Below the pieces are notes generated by a model. That model was not told the DNA's origin. It saw nothing but the letters and a program-made list of their open reading frames with translations, and did not search any database. The position numbers and the translations under genes are program-made. DNA of 64,000 bases from Dielma sp000508965 (lineage in GTDB: Bacteria > Bacillota_I > Bacilli_A > Erysipelotrichales > Erysipelotrichaceae), in contig BAHV02000014.1 in the NCBI GenBank assembly GCA_000508965.1, positions 1 to 64,000 on the forward strand, in the 5' to 3' direction. Within the stretch, counting starts at the first letter, position 1. Each line of letters opens with the position of its first letter. Positions 55,801 to 64,000 of the stretch are shown piece by piece.

Positions 55801-58434
55801 ATCCCACCAAGAGCGTATCTGATCCTCACTGAATAGCTCATCATAATTCCACTGCCAAATTTTAAATACCGTATCATCACTGACAATCAGACTGCCAGTC
55901 TCCGCGTCCCGTTTGCTTAAAGTAATTGTCTGCATCGACGGCTGGTTTTCTAAGAGCTGCCGCTTAGCTACTATGGCATACTTATTAATCGGATCTTCCG
56001 CCTGTTCCCCGCTGACCTTTGCTACTTCAAACTGAAAGCTGATCGGTTTATAACCTTCCGGCGTATTCAATTCAATGACCGTATATTTTCCATAAGGCAG
56101 CGGCAGCGGCTGTGTAATGGTTTCATCCTTCTGCATCGTGCCATGGGCAGCCGCATAGACGATCGATTCCGGACGTAGTGTCGATGCCTCGCCATTCACA
56201 TCACTCTTAATAACCATATAGATGTCACATAACGCCAATTCGTGATCCTTGGCAATCTTTGATGCTGTCACTTTATTATTTTTATATGTGCCATCCAGCT
56301 GTTTCGCCATAAAGAAGGCATCATCAAGATCAGCCGTCAAATTATTGACATTCTTACTGTTCAGATAAATACCAAAATAGATGTCAGCTGCCGGTTTTTT
56401 AGCCGCCGGCATACCGGCACTCTCATTTCCCACTTCACCCTCATAAAACTTCGTAATCATCAAATGCCCTTTTTGTACAGAATTGCGGTAAATCAAAGAC
56501 TGCTGCGGATCATCACTGCTGAGTTCATGAATATTGATAGCTTCAAACGGACTCGTATCACCAAGATCATTTTTATCATATGTATAAATCTGCAATGAGT
56601 GTTCCTGGCCGGAATAACGGATATCCACAGTGACACTCTGAGCTTCATCCGCATATTGATAATACCAATAACCCTCAGGCAGGCTTATTTCCTTCAGCGT
56701 GTAGCGCCCTAGTTCAAGCTCTGTGGACTCCCCAATCCCTGCGGCATCACAGCGGATTGTATCAACAAGATCGCCGCGCTCATATAGAATTGTGCCATCC
56801 AGCAAAGTGATATTCATATCTGCCCTTAGCTCGAAAACCGCATTGGCAAAACTTGCATCTCCCTGCGGCAGCAGCTTATCATTATGATTCAGATACAAAT
56901 CCTCAGCATCAGCTTTATGTAAAATCAGTTTAGCTTTCTGACGGGTATTGACCGCTGTTATTTTGCGTTGATCCGCATTGGCATCAATCGTGAAGCTTAT
57001 TCTTTTGCCGTCATTGTAATAGCCGATATAACCGCCCACCTGACCGACTGCCTGTTTTTCGCTCAAATAAAACTTACCGCCGTTAAATCCCTCATAATCA
57101 TCGGCAGGCGCATAATATTCATAACCGCCGTTCGCTAAATCACGATCATAGGATTGATCCATTACCCGTTGTTCAAACAAATCGCCAATCAAACCTAAAT
57201 CCAGTTGTCCCTGCTGATCCGTAACCATTTCAAGAAGCATTTCATTGGTTTTGAAAATTGTTTGCTGCTGATAAGTAACTCTTTCATCAGAACAGCTTGT
57301 CTCCCCCTCAGCATTAACACTGCAAGTCATTGTCCGCCGTTCAAAAGGCACCTTGATGCTCTGACTGCTGAAAAGCTGATAGATGCTGCCTGGCAGCGGC
57401 ATTACTTTATTTTCAGCATCCGCCTTGACAAATTCCGGATATGTAATCGGTGACTGCCAATCTGCCGCAGAACCCTCACTGCCAATTAAAAACTCGATTC
57501 TGCCGCTATTTTTTTTGCTGACATAAGGCTGAACCAGCTTTTGACACGACTGGTCATTTTTAGGTTTTAATAAATATGCATGACCGATAATCTGCGGATC
57601 AACCTTTGTATACCCTAACGCCGTTGTTTCAAAACTGCTCAGTGCCGTAAAGCGAATGCCGTTTTTCCCAACCCTTTCAGTCTTAATACCGGCAGGTATT
57701 GTCGGCCAATCCGTATAATACTTTTCAAATACGCCGTTAAGATCATCCAATAAAATACTGTCACCGGGTTTTAATGTAAATGAAGGCTTCGCACCCAACT
57801 GAAGATTAATTTTAATTGCATCCTCCCTGTCATCATCCACATAATTATCTGGATTCAGCTGAATGCTCTTCACTTTCCACTGCGGTGTTTGCTGATGCGT
57901 ATTAAGAGTTGCTTCAATTTCATCACGAATGATTTGATAGCTGTCAAAACCGCGGATCAACTCAGCATGCCAGCCATATAATTCCCAAATCATAAGCTGG
58001 GTAACAGCAACATAATCCATGTAATTAGCGTCATGTGCATGCTGCTGATTGCCGTAATACCAGATTAACCCCATCGCATCCGCAAACTCGTTCTCATAAG
58101 GCTCGACCGAATAACTGTCAGCTGGCGCATCACCAACACTGCCGCACGCGCCGGTGGTTGGATCAATGCAGTATACACTGCCTTGAGCAGTGTTCAGATA
58201 AGCAATACCCCGTAAGTGATTGCCTCCCATATCAATGCGCTGTTCACCATTATCCAAAGTAAACTCATACTGCATCTGTGCCTTTCCATAAATCGGCCCG
58301 CTTGGCACGTCCTCAACACCGAAAAGATTCTGATCAATGACACCAATGATACTGCCGTGATTCATCGACTGAAGCGGCATCAACTGTGTCAAGCACATAA
58401 ACATAACCATTAAAGCTTTAACTACTTTTTTCAT
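52897..58434 (-). CDS. Giant thioester/SpaA-repeat surface adhesin with LRR-like insertion
   Basis: An 1845-residue wall-anchored protein. Order: signal peptide (first 25 residues); thioester domain with Cys in VYCIDP (codon 58168-58170) and Gln in TQLMIWEL (codon 57997-57999); a long run of SpaA/Cna_B-type domains marked by repeats such as GKYTVIEL-TPEGY and GTYYLKETKAPAG; and a segment of roughly 310 residues (DNA about 53900-54830) with BspA-like LRR units (IPGNVKMIGSHAFADNQL) inserted into one SpaA domain. It ends with YPETG (52996-53010), a membrane helix and KMLKK. Thioester domains bind host surfaces covalently; SpaA domains make isopeptide bonds. GAGGGAG supports the chosen start over one five codons earlier. 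The sortase gene directly upstream is broken. Confidence 0.9.
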   Translation of the reverse strand: MKKVVKALMVMFMCLTQLMPLQSMNHGSIIGVIDQNLFGVEDVPSGPIYGKAQMQYEFTLDNGEQRIDMGGNHLRGIAYLNTAQGSVYCIDPTTGACGSVGDAPADSYSVEPYENEFADAMGLIWYYGNQQHAHDANYMDYVAVTQLMIWELYGWHAELIRGFDSYQIIRDEIEATLNTHQQTPQWKVKSIQLNPDNYVDDDREDAIKINLQLGAKPSFTLKPGDSILLDDLNGVFEKYYTDWPTIPAGIKTERVGKNGIRFTALSSFETTALGYTKVDPQIIGHAYLLKPKNDQSCQKLVQPYVSKKNSGRIEFLIGSEGSAADWQSPITYPEFVKADAENKVMPLPGSIYQLFSSQSIKVPFERRTMTCSVNAEGETSCSDERVTYQQQTIFKTNEMLLEMVTDQQGQLDLGLIGDLFEQRVMDQSYDRDLANGGYEYYAPADDYEGFNGGKFYLSEKQAVGQVGGYIGYYNDGKRISFTIDANADQRKITAVNTRQKAKLILHKADAEDLYLNHNDKLLPQGDASFANAVFELRADMNITLLDGTILYERGDLVDTIRCDAAGIGESTELELGRYTLKEISLPEGYWYYQYADEAQSVTVDIRYSGQEHSLQIYTYDKNDLGDTSPFEAINIHELSSDDPQQSLIYRNSVQKGHLMITKFYEGEVGNESAGMPAAKKPAADIYFGIYLNSKNVNNLTADLDDAFFMAKQLDGTYKNNKVTASKIAKDHELALCDIYMVIKSDVNGEASTLRPESIVYAAAHGTMQKDETITQPLPLPYGKYTVIELNTPEGYKPISFQFEVAKVSGEQAEDPINKYAIVAKRQLLENQPSMQTITLSKRDAETGSLIVSDDTVFKIWQWNYDELFSEDQIRSWWDDEEQEWHIGLIKRKDQLLSGSNQQVWLDETCGHWIYQRYQTLAGMQILTEYKTSEGSLQLPQPLAVGKYMLCEIKSPQGYQMHSQPLSFVVEGMKHAVDADDPGYIMVPKLDENGQPVLDSIGNIVQVAVPKNIHLFIDMADKPQKGRIVIEKTGSQLIGFQNVNQQFKPVWETARLPYGAAFEISAADDVIVNNQLVYAKGEWAETIVSDIYGNASTHDLPLGTYQVCETASAEGYLTDQACYEVTLDADHYLKRVFPQFFTIENERQRAIYSFEKLFQTSSGLIPANDVEFGLFAGESLTVSKPVKRASLYDMAAISADDLVYTENEQGITIEAYIGDAKQIEIPNEINAQAVVQIAADAFRSCDLQSVLIPGNVKMIGSHAFADNQLELVILQPMSVIFEAENVFTDNPLKTLEVYDLPAYDQVKIGFGLEAVFDPLDGRCLGFALRLHDASDDVLDEFAYEPAAESLIFKEVIDPALIQLTGLTFMDRKLNVISRVDSDAASILLPEAIDGVAIDGILSLGDASIESLSIPDSYQYFGENAFADQPNLKGIQFKASENAAEALIIHLNSFDYSPNLAVIEADASSAAILRNRLFIYDEGELKTMDEFDESSLPSFCLLPITIYPHDNEGGLDDEFTLQPHEEILGKNFVTEIPKHTLIERIKVSNGKGSIESQLPPGKYYLKELSAPAGYIKEYRTYEFEVKIDDEGLLNLFAHPLINMAESLPGTPSSSSEKHAVKLILYKAFELDLNHPQRELSAEFEILDTGGKRIDTFITDPSGAGIWQGNLASGSYIIKESKTAEGYLIDTRSFNFRVGEKGNDVIVINEGEAVVNRLKRHTLKLIKTDDHDMPLKGAEFTLYDAQFEIYEKAVTDDLGYAEFSGIKAGTYYLKETKAPAGFIVDDALITVELYDDLEMTFINQPGETMKNYPETGIMASAKSVNEPFLVLCLSAFLFMLIKMLKKTL

Positions 58435-58445
58435 GATTCTCCCTC

Positions 58446-59126
58446 TCATTCCTCCACCGCAAATGCCAAGACCCGCTCATTACTGTCTAACGTTAAGCAG
58501 GTACTCAGCAATAAAACTTGTTTTCCTTCAGCAACCGAAAATGATTGACCGCTCAGCGAGCCTAGATAACGCAGATAAGCTTTAAAATGATCCGCATTGA
58601 CAAACTCTATCGTTCATGGATCAAATAAGTCATTGCCGGATGCGATACTGGTCTGCACGACCATCTTCATCGACCAGCTTTTATCAAGAAAATTGATTGA
58701 AATTTCATTCACCGGCTGATTTATCAGATCGATCAGCGGGCTGAAACGCAGATTGGTTCCGATTACATGATGACCATAAACAATCAGCATCGGATCATTT
58801 AAACGATTGCCCGCATCTAAAAACACACAGCCATATGCATCAGGCTCTCCCTTTGCGTCATGACTTAAATAAAATTCATTATCCAATCCCTGAATTACCG
58901 GCTCATGGATTGCCAAGGCGGGTATCGACAATACGGATAAAATCGTTTCATCCCTGACTAACGGTTCTACTTCCTCCTTTCCCACTTCTTTTACAGGTGC
59001 CTGCTGATGCATTGAAGGCTGCCAGTAAGCAATATCACGATTGCTCTTCATCCCTGATTGATTTGAATTATGAACCATTAACCTGCATAAAACAAATAGC
59101 ATTAACAAGAAGCTGACGCTGCGCAT
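58446..59126 (-). pseudogene. Class B sortase interrupted by in-frame TGA
   Basis: The frame runs 227 codons with one TGA (58614-58616, codon 171). The first part has a signal anchor, YLSHDAKGEPDAYG, FLDAGNRL and the catalytic His in VYGHH (H119). After the TGA the same frame continues with TIEFVNADHFKAYL and ends in LLLSTC (Cys at codon 210) and ERVLAFA (Arg at 218), the missing class B active-site residues. As it stands the product is a 170-residue protein without Cys or Arg. GGGGGGATC precedes the ATG. The stop overlaps the alternative start of the adhesin gene, so this was its sortase. TGA is a stop elsewhere in the window. Confidence 0.88.
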
Positions 59127-59186
59127 ACTGATCCCCCCACTTACTATATAAGCAGCAATAATTAAAAAGCCTAAAAAAAAAACACT

Positions 59187-60758
59187 TTATTTTTCAAAAG
59201 TATTTTTTCGATAACAGCATCGGCCTTCTTTAATGGTTGCTAAAACTTCAATATCACGGATTTTCATCGGATCAGTCTGCCTTGGGTCTTGACTTAAAAT
59301 TACAAAATCCGCCAATTTGCCCAGTTCAATCGAACCGCGTTCATTCTCTTCAAAATACTGATAAGCAGCATGAATCGTCACTGCCTTTAATGCATCTTCG
59401 ATACTGATTGCTTCCTCACTGCCAAGCCGGCGGCCGCTTTTAGTCACTCGATTCACCGCACACCACAGCGTTTCCAGCATATCGGGCTGAATCACCGGCG
59501 TATCCTGATGGAATGTATAAACAACCTTCTCAAGGATTGCCGAATGCACCGGTGAAATTTCAGAAGCTCTCGCAATGCCGAAATTCTCACAATGAATATC
59601 GCCCCAATGATAAACGTGAGCAACAAAGAAACTCGCGATCATTTTCATCGCACTCATGGCATGCAGCTGATCACGGTTTACTAATTGCGCATGAATCATG
59701 ACCGGACGAAGAATACTTTGCTTATCCCCTAAAACCGTCTGATATGCATCAATCAGCTGCTGAGCTGCCGCATCGCCATTGCAGTGAACTAACAGCTGCA
59801 CACCCTCAGCCTGACTCTTCTGCACATACTCTCTCACCTGCTCATCATCGTATACCGGATAACCGCAATAATTATCACTATGCAAATAAGGCTTAAGCAT
59901 CCACGCCGTTCTGCCCTGCGGTGAACCATCAAGGAACAGCTTATAGCCCGCTATCCGCAATCGCTTTTGTGCATGCCGATACCGTTTCTCATCATTTAAA
60001 ATATGAGCACATTGCTTCACATCCACATAAGCAGCCACATCAACGATTAATTGATTCTCCTCTGCTGCCTTTTTCAGCAGCCGCCATTCCTTCTCTCTGG
60101 CAATTCCCTCCTGAACAAAAGTAATACCATTTTTCAAATAAATATCCTGAGCCATCTTCAGCTGTTTCAGCAGTGCTTCTATGGCAGGCTGAGGAATACC
60201 TGCACTTGCATTAATAAATGCATTCTCTTCCATATAACCATTCAAATCACCAGCATTATCCCGGCCAAAACGGCCGCCTTTAGGATCAGCAGTCTTTGCA
60301 TTTAAGCCTAATGCCTTCAATCCCGCACTGTTTGTAACTCCCATATGGCCGCTGGCATGAGTCAGCATTATTGGATTTTCAAGAGAAGGAAGATCAAGAT
60401 CAAAACGACTCGGATGCCGTTTCTCACGCAGAAAATTATGATCATAATTAAAACCGATGATCCACTCCGTTGATTTCAGCTCTCTTGACTGTTTAAAATT
60501 TATAAGCAGCTCCACGATTTCTTCAAAGCCTGCCGCATTAGAAAGATCCACATAACCCAGCGCACCGGCCAAAGCCGTAATATGTGAATGGGCATCGATA
60601 AAAGCCGGCATCAGCGTACGGCCATGCAAATCGATCCATTCTGCCTCTTCATCATCAGGTGCTTCAAAACCGATGATCCTGCCATGCTCACAAACAACCA
60701 TGTCGGCGCATTGCGCACTCATCGTTATGATCACACCATTAGTATATATTTTTTTCAT
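59187..60758 (-). CDS. YtcJ-like metal-dependent amidohydrolase
   Basis: A 523-residue member of the amidohydrolase-3 group (COG1574). Metal-site segments are DAHSHI near residue 55, LVHCNGDAA, IHAQLV and a late FHQDTPV. No signal peptide. Substrates of this group are mostly unknown (some act on N-substituted amides or urea derivatives). It stands upstream of the sortase on the same strand with only a weak T-rich hairpin between them. Confidence 0.88.
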   Translation of the reverse strand: MKKIYTNGVIITMSAQCADMVVCEHGRIIGFEAPDDEEAEWIDLHGRTLMPAFIDAHSHITALAGALGYVDLSNAAGFEEIVELLINFKQSRELKSTEWIIGFNYDHNFLREKRHPSRFDLDLPSLENPIMLTHASGHMGVTNSAGLKALGLNAKTADPKGGRFGRDNAGDLNGYMEENAFINASAGIPQPAIEALLKQLKMAQDIYLKNGITFVQEGIAREKEWRLLKKAAEENQLIVDVAAYVDVKQCAHILNDEKRYRHAQKRLRIAGYKLFLDGSPQGRTAWMLKPYLHSDNYCGYPVYDDEQVREYVQKSQAEGVQLLVHCNGDAAAQQLIDAYQTVLGDKQSILRPVMIHAQLVNRDQLHAMSAMKMIASFFVAHVYHWGDIHCENFGIARASEISPVHSAILEKVVYTFHQDTPVIQPDMLETLWCAVNRVTKSGRRLGSEEAISIEDALKAVTIHAAYQYFEENERGSIELGKLADFVILSQDPRQTDPMKIRDIEVLATIKEGRCCYRKNTFEK

Positions 60759-60804
60759 TGTGCCATCTCCTCAGCATTATTATAAACATCTATATCAGCC
60801 CTAA

Positions 60805-63045
60805 TCAAAAAGCTTGATTCTGATAATAGATCTTTGCGAAATCATCAAGTCTTACCGGTTTATAAAAATAATAGCCCTGAACCATACTGCAGCCATTCAC
60901 TTTCAAAAAATCAACCTGTTCCCGCTCCTCAATGCCCTCCGCAACGGTTTTGATATTCAGTTCTGCAGCCATATGCAGGATATTCTTTACAATAATCTGA
61001 CCGCGTTCAAGCCCAGCACTTTTTTTGAAAAACACGAGATCAAGTTTTACCTCATCAATCTGTAAATCCTTTAAAAGATTCAATGATGAATAACCGCTGC
61101 CAAAATCATCCAGTGAACAGATAAAACCAGCTGCCTTTAATTTCAATACATCCTTGGCAAACACATCATCATTATCAAGCACGATACTCTCAGTAAATTC
61201 TAATATCAGCAGCTGATCCGGAATCCTATACTCATTTTTCACCCCTGTATAAAAAGCCAGAAAATCATCACATAACAAACTTAAACGCGATACATTAATT
61301 GAAATCATCAATGGCGGATTTCCTGCGTCCAGCCATTGTCTGAGCCAGCTGCAGACAGCCGCAAACATATACCGGTCAAGTTTGACAATAAAACCATTCT
61401 TCTCAAATAAAGGGATAAATAAATCTGGGTTTGTTAATGAACCCAACTCTGCCTCCCATCTCACCAATGCCTCCGCAGAAATAATTTTCTCCTGATGCTG
61501 AATGTCTACCTTAGGCTGCAGATATACTTTAAATTGATGTTCTTTAAGGGCTGTATGCATATGGGCTTCCATCGCATTCTCAATCAATGCCCGCTGATGG
61601 TCATCTTCCGAATAAAACGCATAATTCTCTCTGCCGCTTACCACTGATTTATGAGCCATATTGGCACGATTAATCAAGGTTTGTAAAGGCAGCTGACTGC
61701 AATCATTTGCAAGCATATAAAAACCAGCCGTCAAGCGCATGAAATTCCCATGCCTTTCCATATGTTCAAGTTTGTCAAACTGCTCGCAGAGATGCGCAAA
61801 CCATAAACTCACCGCTGACTTATCCAAATCACACAGCAAGCCGGCAAAATCATCGGCCCCAACACGGCAATATAAACTGCATTGCGGATCTTTTACGAAA
61901 AGATTTGATAATTTTTGAAGCAGCGCATCACCGGCCTCATACCCATAGATATCATTATAATATTTGAATTTACCGATATCGATATACCAGACAGTGTAGT
62001 TATGATGCGGTTCTTGAAGCAGCTTTTCACCTGTTTCAATCAATTTTGCCAGATTAGCGCAGCCCAGCAATGGATCCGTATAGGCCAAATACTTCAAATG
62101 ATTCACATTTTGGTGATTGATTTGATAAAGCTGATAACCAAAGAAGATAAAGATTAAAAGTGCTAATAAAACAATTCCACAGATGCCATATATAATCCGG
62201 TAATTATTTTCTGTCAGATTTACTGATGGGACAAAGCTTACCAGCATCCAATCATTGATTCCAATCGGTGTATACATTAAAAGCATCTCACCCGTATCGC
62301 CGTTATAGCTGTACAAGCCCGTACCAAATGCCTTAAAATCAGCCATAAAAGCATCATATCCCTGATTCTTATGCTTAATCTTCTCATCGATAGTAACAAT
62401 ATCCTGATCAAGATAGTCGGTATTAGAGCGAATCAGATAGCAGCCATCGGAGCGTATCAGATGTGAATATCCTGCCTCAAAGAATGAGGCATCATCCATG
62501 ATATCACGCAGAATTACACCATAATTAGTTGCTGTCAGTGCACCGATTACGGTCCCTTCTTGCATAATCGGTACCGCATAAATATAAATAATATGATCAC
62601 TAAACCGATCTGCCATTGTATTTGAAACACCGCTGATTCCCATAAGCGCCTCAGTTATCACAGACTCATCAGCAAAATCATCATAATACACCGTGCCGTC
62701 TACATCGGCAAGATAACCTGAACCATCCGGCTGTATCAAACCAAGACGAATAAAACTATTGCGGCTGTTGACATCCTTAATCAGCGACATCAATAAATCG
62801 GCATTGGCTTCATCCATGGCACTGATAAATGTTGCCAAGGCATCTAATATTTCAAGATCACCTTTAATTTTCAAATTAACTGCATTTTTTGTCTGAAGCT
62901 GTGAAGATTGCATGGAGGCTATGCCCTGCTGCCGGCTCTCATTCAGCGTATCTGCAATCAGCCATGCGGAAAGCATAATAAAAAGCATGCAGACAGCAAG
63001 TGCAGAAGTAATAAGAACTGAAACAGATTTTTTATTTTTCATCAT
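60805..63045 (-). CDS. Cache-GGDEF-EAL cyclic-di-GMP protein
   Basis: A 746-residue membrane signal protein: membrane segment (about 9-31), extracytoplasmic dCache-like sensor (about 40-280), second segment (about 285-305), degenerate GGDEF domain (motif reads VGADDF, so cyclase activity is doubtful) and a C-terminal EAL domain with SAEALVRWE, LDDFGSGYSSL and AEGIEE intact. It probably hydrolyses c-di-GMP in response to an outside ligand. No flagellar, pilus or riboswitch target is nearby. AGGGTATC precedes the start. Confidence 0.93.
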   Translation of the reverse strand: MMKNKKSVSVLITSALAVCMLFIMLSAWLIADTLNESRQQGIASMQSSQLQTKNAVNLKIKGDLEILDALATFISAMDEANADLLMSLIKDVNSRNSFIRLGLIQPDGSGYLADVDGTVYYDDFADESVITEALMGISGVSNTMADRFSDHIIYIYAVPIMQEGTVIGALTATNYGVILRDIMDDASFFEAGYSHLIRSDGCYLIRSNTDYLDQDIVTIDEKIKHKNQGYDAFMADFKAFGTGLYSYNGDTGEMLLMYTPIGINDWMLVSFVPSVNLTENNYRIIYGICGIVLLALLIFIFFGYQLYQINHQNVNHLKYLAYTDPLLGCANLAKLIETGEKLLQEPHHNYTVWYIDIGKFKYYNDIYGYEAGDALLQKLSNLFVKDPQCSLYCRVGADDFAGLLCDLDKSAVSLWFAHLCEQFDKLEHMERHGNFMRLTAGFYMLANDCSQLPLQTLINRANMAHKSVVSGRENYAFYSEDDHQRALIENAMEAHMHTALKEHQFKVYLQPKVDIQHQEKIISAEALVRWEAELGSLTNPDLFIPLFEKNGFIVKLDRYMFAAVCSWLRQWLDAGNPPLMISINVSRLSLLCDDFLAFYTGVKNEYRIPDQLLILEFTESIVLDNDDVFAKDVLKLKAAGFICSLDDFGSGYSSLNLLKDLQIDEVKLDLVFFKKSAGLERGQIIVKNILHMAAELNIKTVAEGIEEREQVDFLKVNGCSMVQGYYFYKPVRLDDFAKIYYQNQAF

Positions 63046-63220
63046 ATAGATACCCTATATCATTTTATTTATCATAGCATAGTTTTAACGCTTAAGATAG
63101 TCCTGACATGCTTGTTAGCCAATAAATCAAGCTACTGCTTCATAAAATAAAATCCTGTTTATTTCACTTGCCCATGAACCAAGAAAAGGCTTACAATAAA
63201 AGCAACAGGAGGTATATTTT
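63046..63220. promoter_or_regulatory. Divergent intergenic region
   Basis: Lies between the minus-strand EAL gene and the plus-strand rubredoxin gene. On the plus strand TTGCCC and TACAAT, 18 bases apart, are a plausible promoter. Confidence 0.4.
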
Positions 63221-64000
63221 ATGATTTATAAATGTGGGATATGCGGTTATCTTTATGATGAGGAAGCGGAAGGTAAGCGCTGGGATCAGCTTGATGAAGA
63301 ATGGGTCTGCCCTTTCTGTACAGCAAGTAAAAGTATTTTTTCATGTGCTGATGAACCATCCGTCCCAACCAATAACGATAATGCGTCAGCCCGGTTGAGA
63401 AGTAACGATGAAATTGAAACAGCGATGGATTTAATTCATGAAATGGCGGCTGAGGGAAAAAGCAGAATTGATGCCATGAAGACTCAGAAACCAATCGTTA
63501 ATTTTGATGATGTTTTAATTTTGGGCGGTCAGCTTGCCAATCCACCGCTTTTGGATGATGAGGCGGTCAGTACCCAAACAATTATCGGCAGTCATGCATT
63601 AAAACCAATGGTGCTTGATCATGCGGTATATATTTCGCATATGTCCTTTGGCGCCCTTTCCAAAGAAGCAAAAACAGCTTTAGCTATCGGCAGTTCAGCA
63701 GTTAAAACAGCAGAATGCGGCGGTGAAGGTGGTGTGCTTAAGGAAGAAAAAGAGCATGCTTATCAATACATATTTGAATACATTCCCAATAAATACAGTC
63801 TTACTGATGAAAATCTTCAGACCAGCGGCGCAATTGAAATAAAAATCGGTCAGGGCTGCAAGCCGGGCATGGGCGGTCATTTACCGGCAGATAAGGTTAC
63901 TGAAGAAATCGCGGCAGTACGCGGCAAACCGATGGGTATGGACATCCATTCCCCTTCTCGTTTCAGTGAAATTAATTCAAAAGAAGATTTGAAGCATTTA
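63221..64000 (+). CDS. Rubredoxin-glutamate synthase-like protein (5' part)
   Basis: Open to the right edge (260 codons seen). Residues 1-40 are a rubredoxin domain with CGIC and CPFC iron ligands. After a linker (about 45-95) comes the FMN-binding domain of glutamate-synthase large-subunit type (HMSFGALSKEAKTALA, CGGEGG, IGQGCKPGMGGHLP). Such fusions are stand-alone oxidoreductases related to archaeal-type GltB; the electron acceptor and product are not proven. AGGAGG precedes the ATG. The C-terminal part is outside the window. Confidence 0.9.
   Translation, partial: MIYKCGICGYLYDEEAEGKRWDQLDEEWVCPFCTASKSIFSCADEPSVPTNNDNASARLRSNDEIETAMDLIHEMAAEGKSRIDAMKTQKPIVNFDDVLILGGQLANPPLLDDEAVSTQTIIGSHALKPMVLDHAVYISHMSFGALSKEAKTALAIGSSAVKTAECGGEGGVLKEEKEHAYQYIFEYIPNKYSLTDENLQTSGAIEIKIGQGCKPGMGGHLPADKVTEEIAAVRGKPMGMDIHSPSRFSEINSKEDLKHL

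Noticed and set aside
58614..58616. UGA read as tryptophan or selenocysteine in the sortase
   Set aside because: Trp is coded by TGG throughout and TGA ends lspA, pyrB and other genes; I see no SECIS-like hairpin right after it.
63219..63494. 91-codon minus-strand frame at the right end
   Set aside because: Antisense shadow of the rubredoxin-glutamate synthase gene, which has clear metal motifs and a ribosome site.

Overview
The window looks like chromosomal DNA of a low-to-middle GC Firmicute that is, or recently was, a spore former. Gene order and protein style suggest the Erysipelotrichia (the Clostridium innocuum/Holdemania kind of gut bacterium), but this placement is inference from gene content, not a database result. 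UGA is used as an ordinary stop (for example at the ends of lspA and pyrB), so the Mollicutes code does not apply. Nearly all genes lie on the minus strand. There are no rRNA genes, CRISPR arrays, prophages or insertion sequences, and three tRNA genes (Arg-UCU, Lys-CUU, Ser-GGA).

Two blocks keep a Bacillus-like order. The first (about 0.6-16.4 kb) carries engB, lon, tig, a YfcE-like phosphodiesterase, a GerM-like protein, murI, a GerE-like regulator, uvrC, mutS2, cvpA and divergent rnhC. Compared with Bacillus it lacks clpX, rph and rdgB here. The second (about 40.7-47.0 kb) carries spoIVFB, spoIVFA, an inserted AI-2E-family permease, minD, minC, mreD, mreC, radC and a SPOR-like membrane protein at the position of spoIIB; mreB is missing from it.

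Between these blocks are an lspA-rluD-rhomboid-comEB operon, a small dUTPase/TSCPD/Gx-transporter operon beside an FMN-binding lipoprotein, glpK with a nitroreductase, a flotillin, and a UMP-synthesis operon (pyrB-carA-carB-pyrK-pyrD-pyrF-pyrE). That operon has a strong promoter and a PyrR-type attenuator. Its CarA lacks the glutaminase Cys and His, which predicts an ammonia-dependent carbamoyl-phosphate synthetase. Further on are aminopeptidase P, a two-Ig-domain polysaccharide deacetylase, mscL, a large flavoprotein and an orphan ZnuA-like lipoprotein without the usual metal-binding histidines.

The right part (about 47-64 kb) is more accessory: a double-glycine-leader peptide gene, a DnaQ-type exonuclease with a BRCT-like tail, a nitroreductase-acetyltransferase fusion, a beta-lactamase-fold lipoprotein, a deoxyinosine glycosylase, rimO and a cell-surface module. 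That module is a 1845-residue thioester/SpaA-type adhesin with an LRR-like insertion and a YPETG anchor, preceded by a class B sortase gene broken by an in-frame TGA. The window ends with an amidohydrolase, a Cache-GGDEF-EAL protein and the 5' part of a rubredoxin-glutamate synthase-like gene.

Strongest second-look items: the CarA without glutaminase residues, the adhesin with its interrupted sortase, the orphan GG-leader peptide, the degenerate VanY-like protein beside murI, the nitroreductase-GNAT fusion and a 22-bp-arm intergenic palindrome upstream of lspA.
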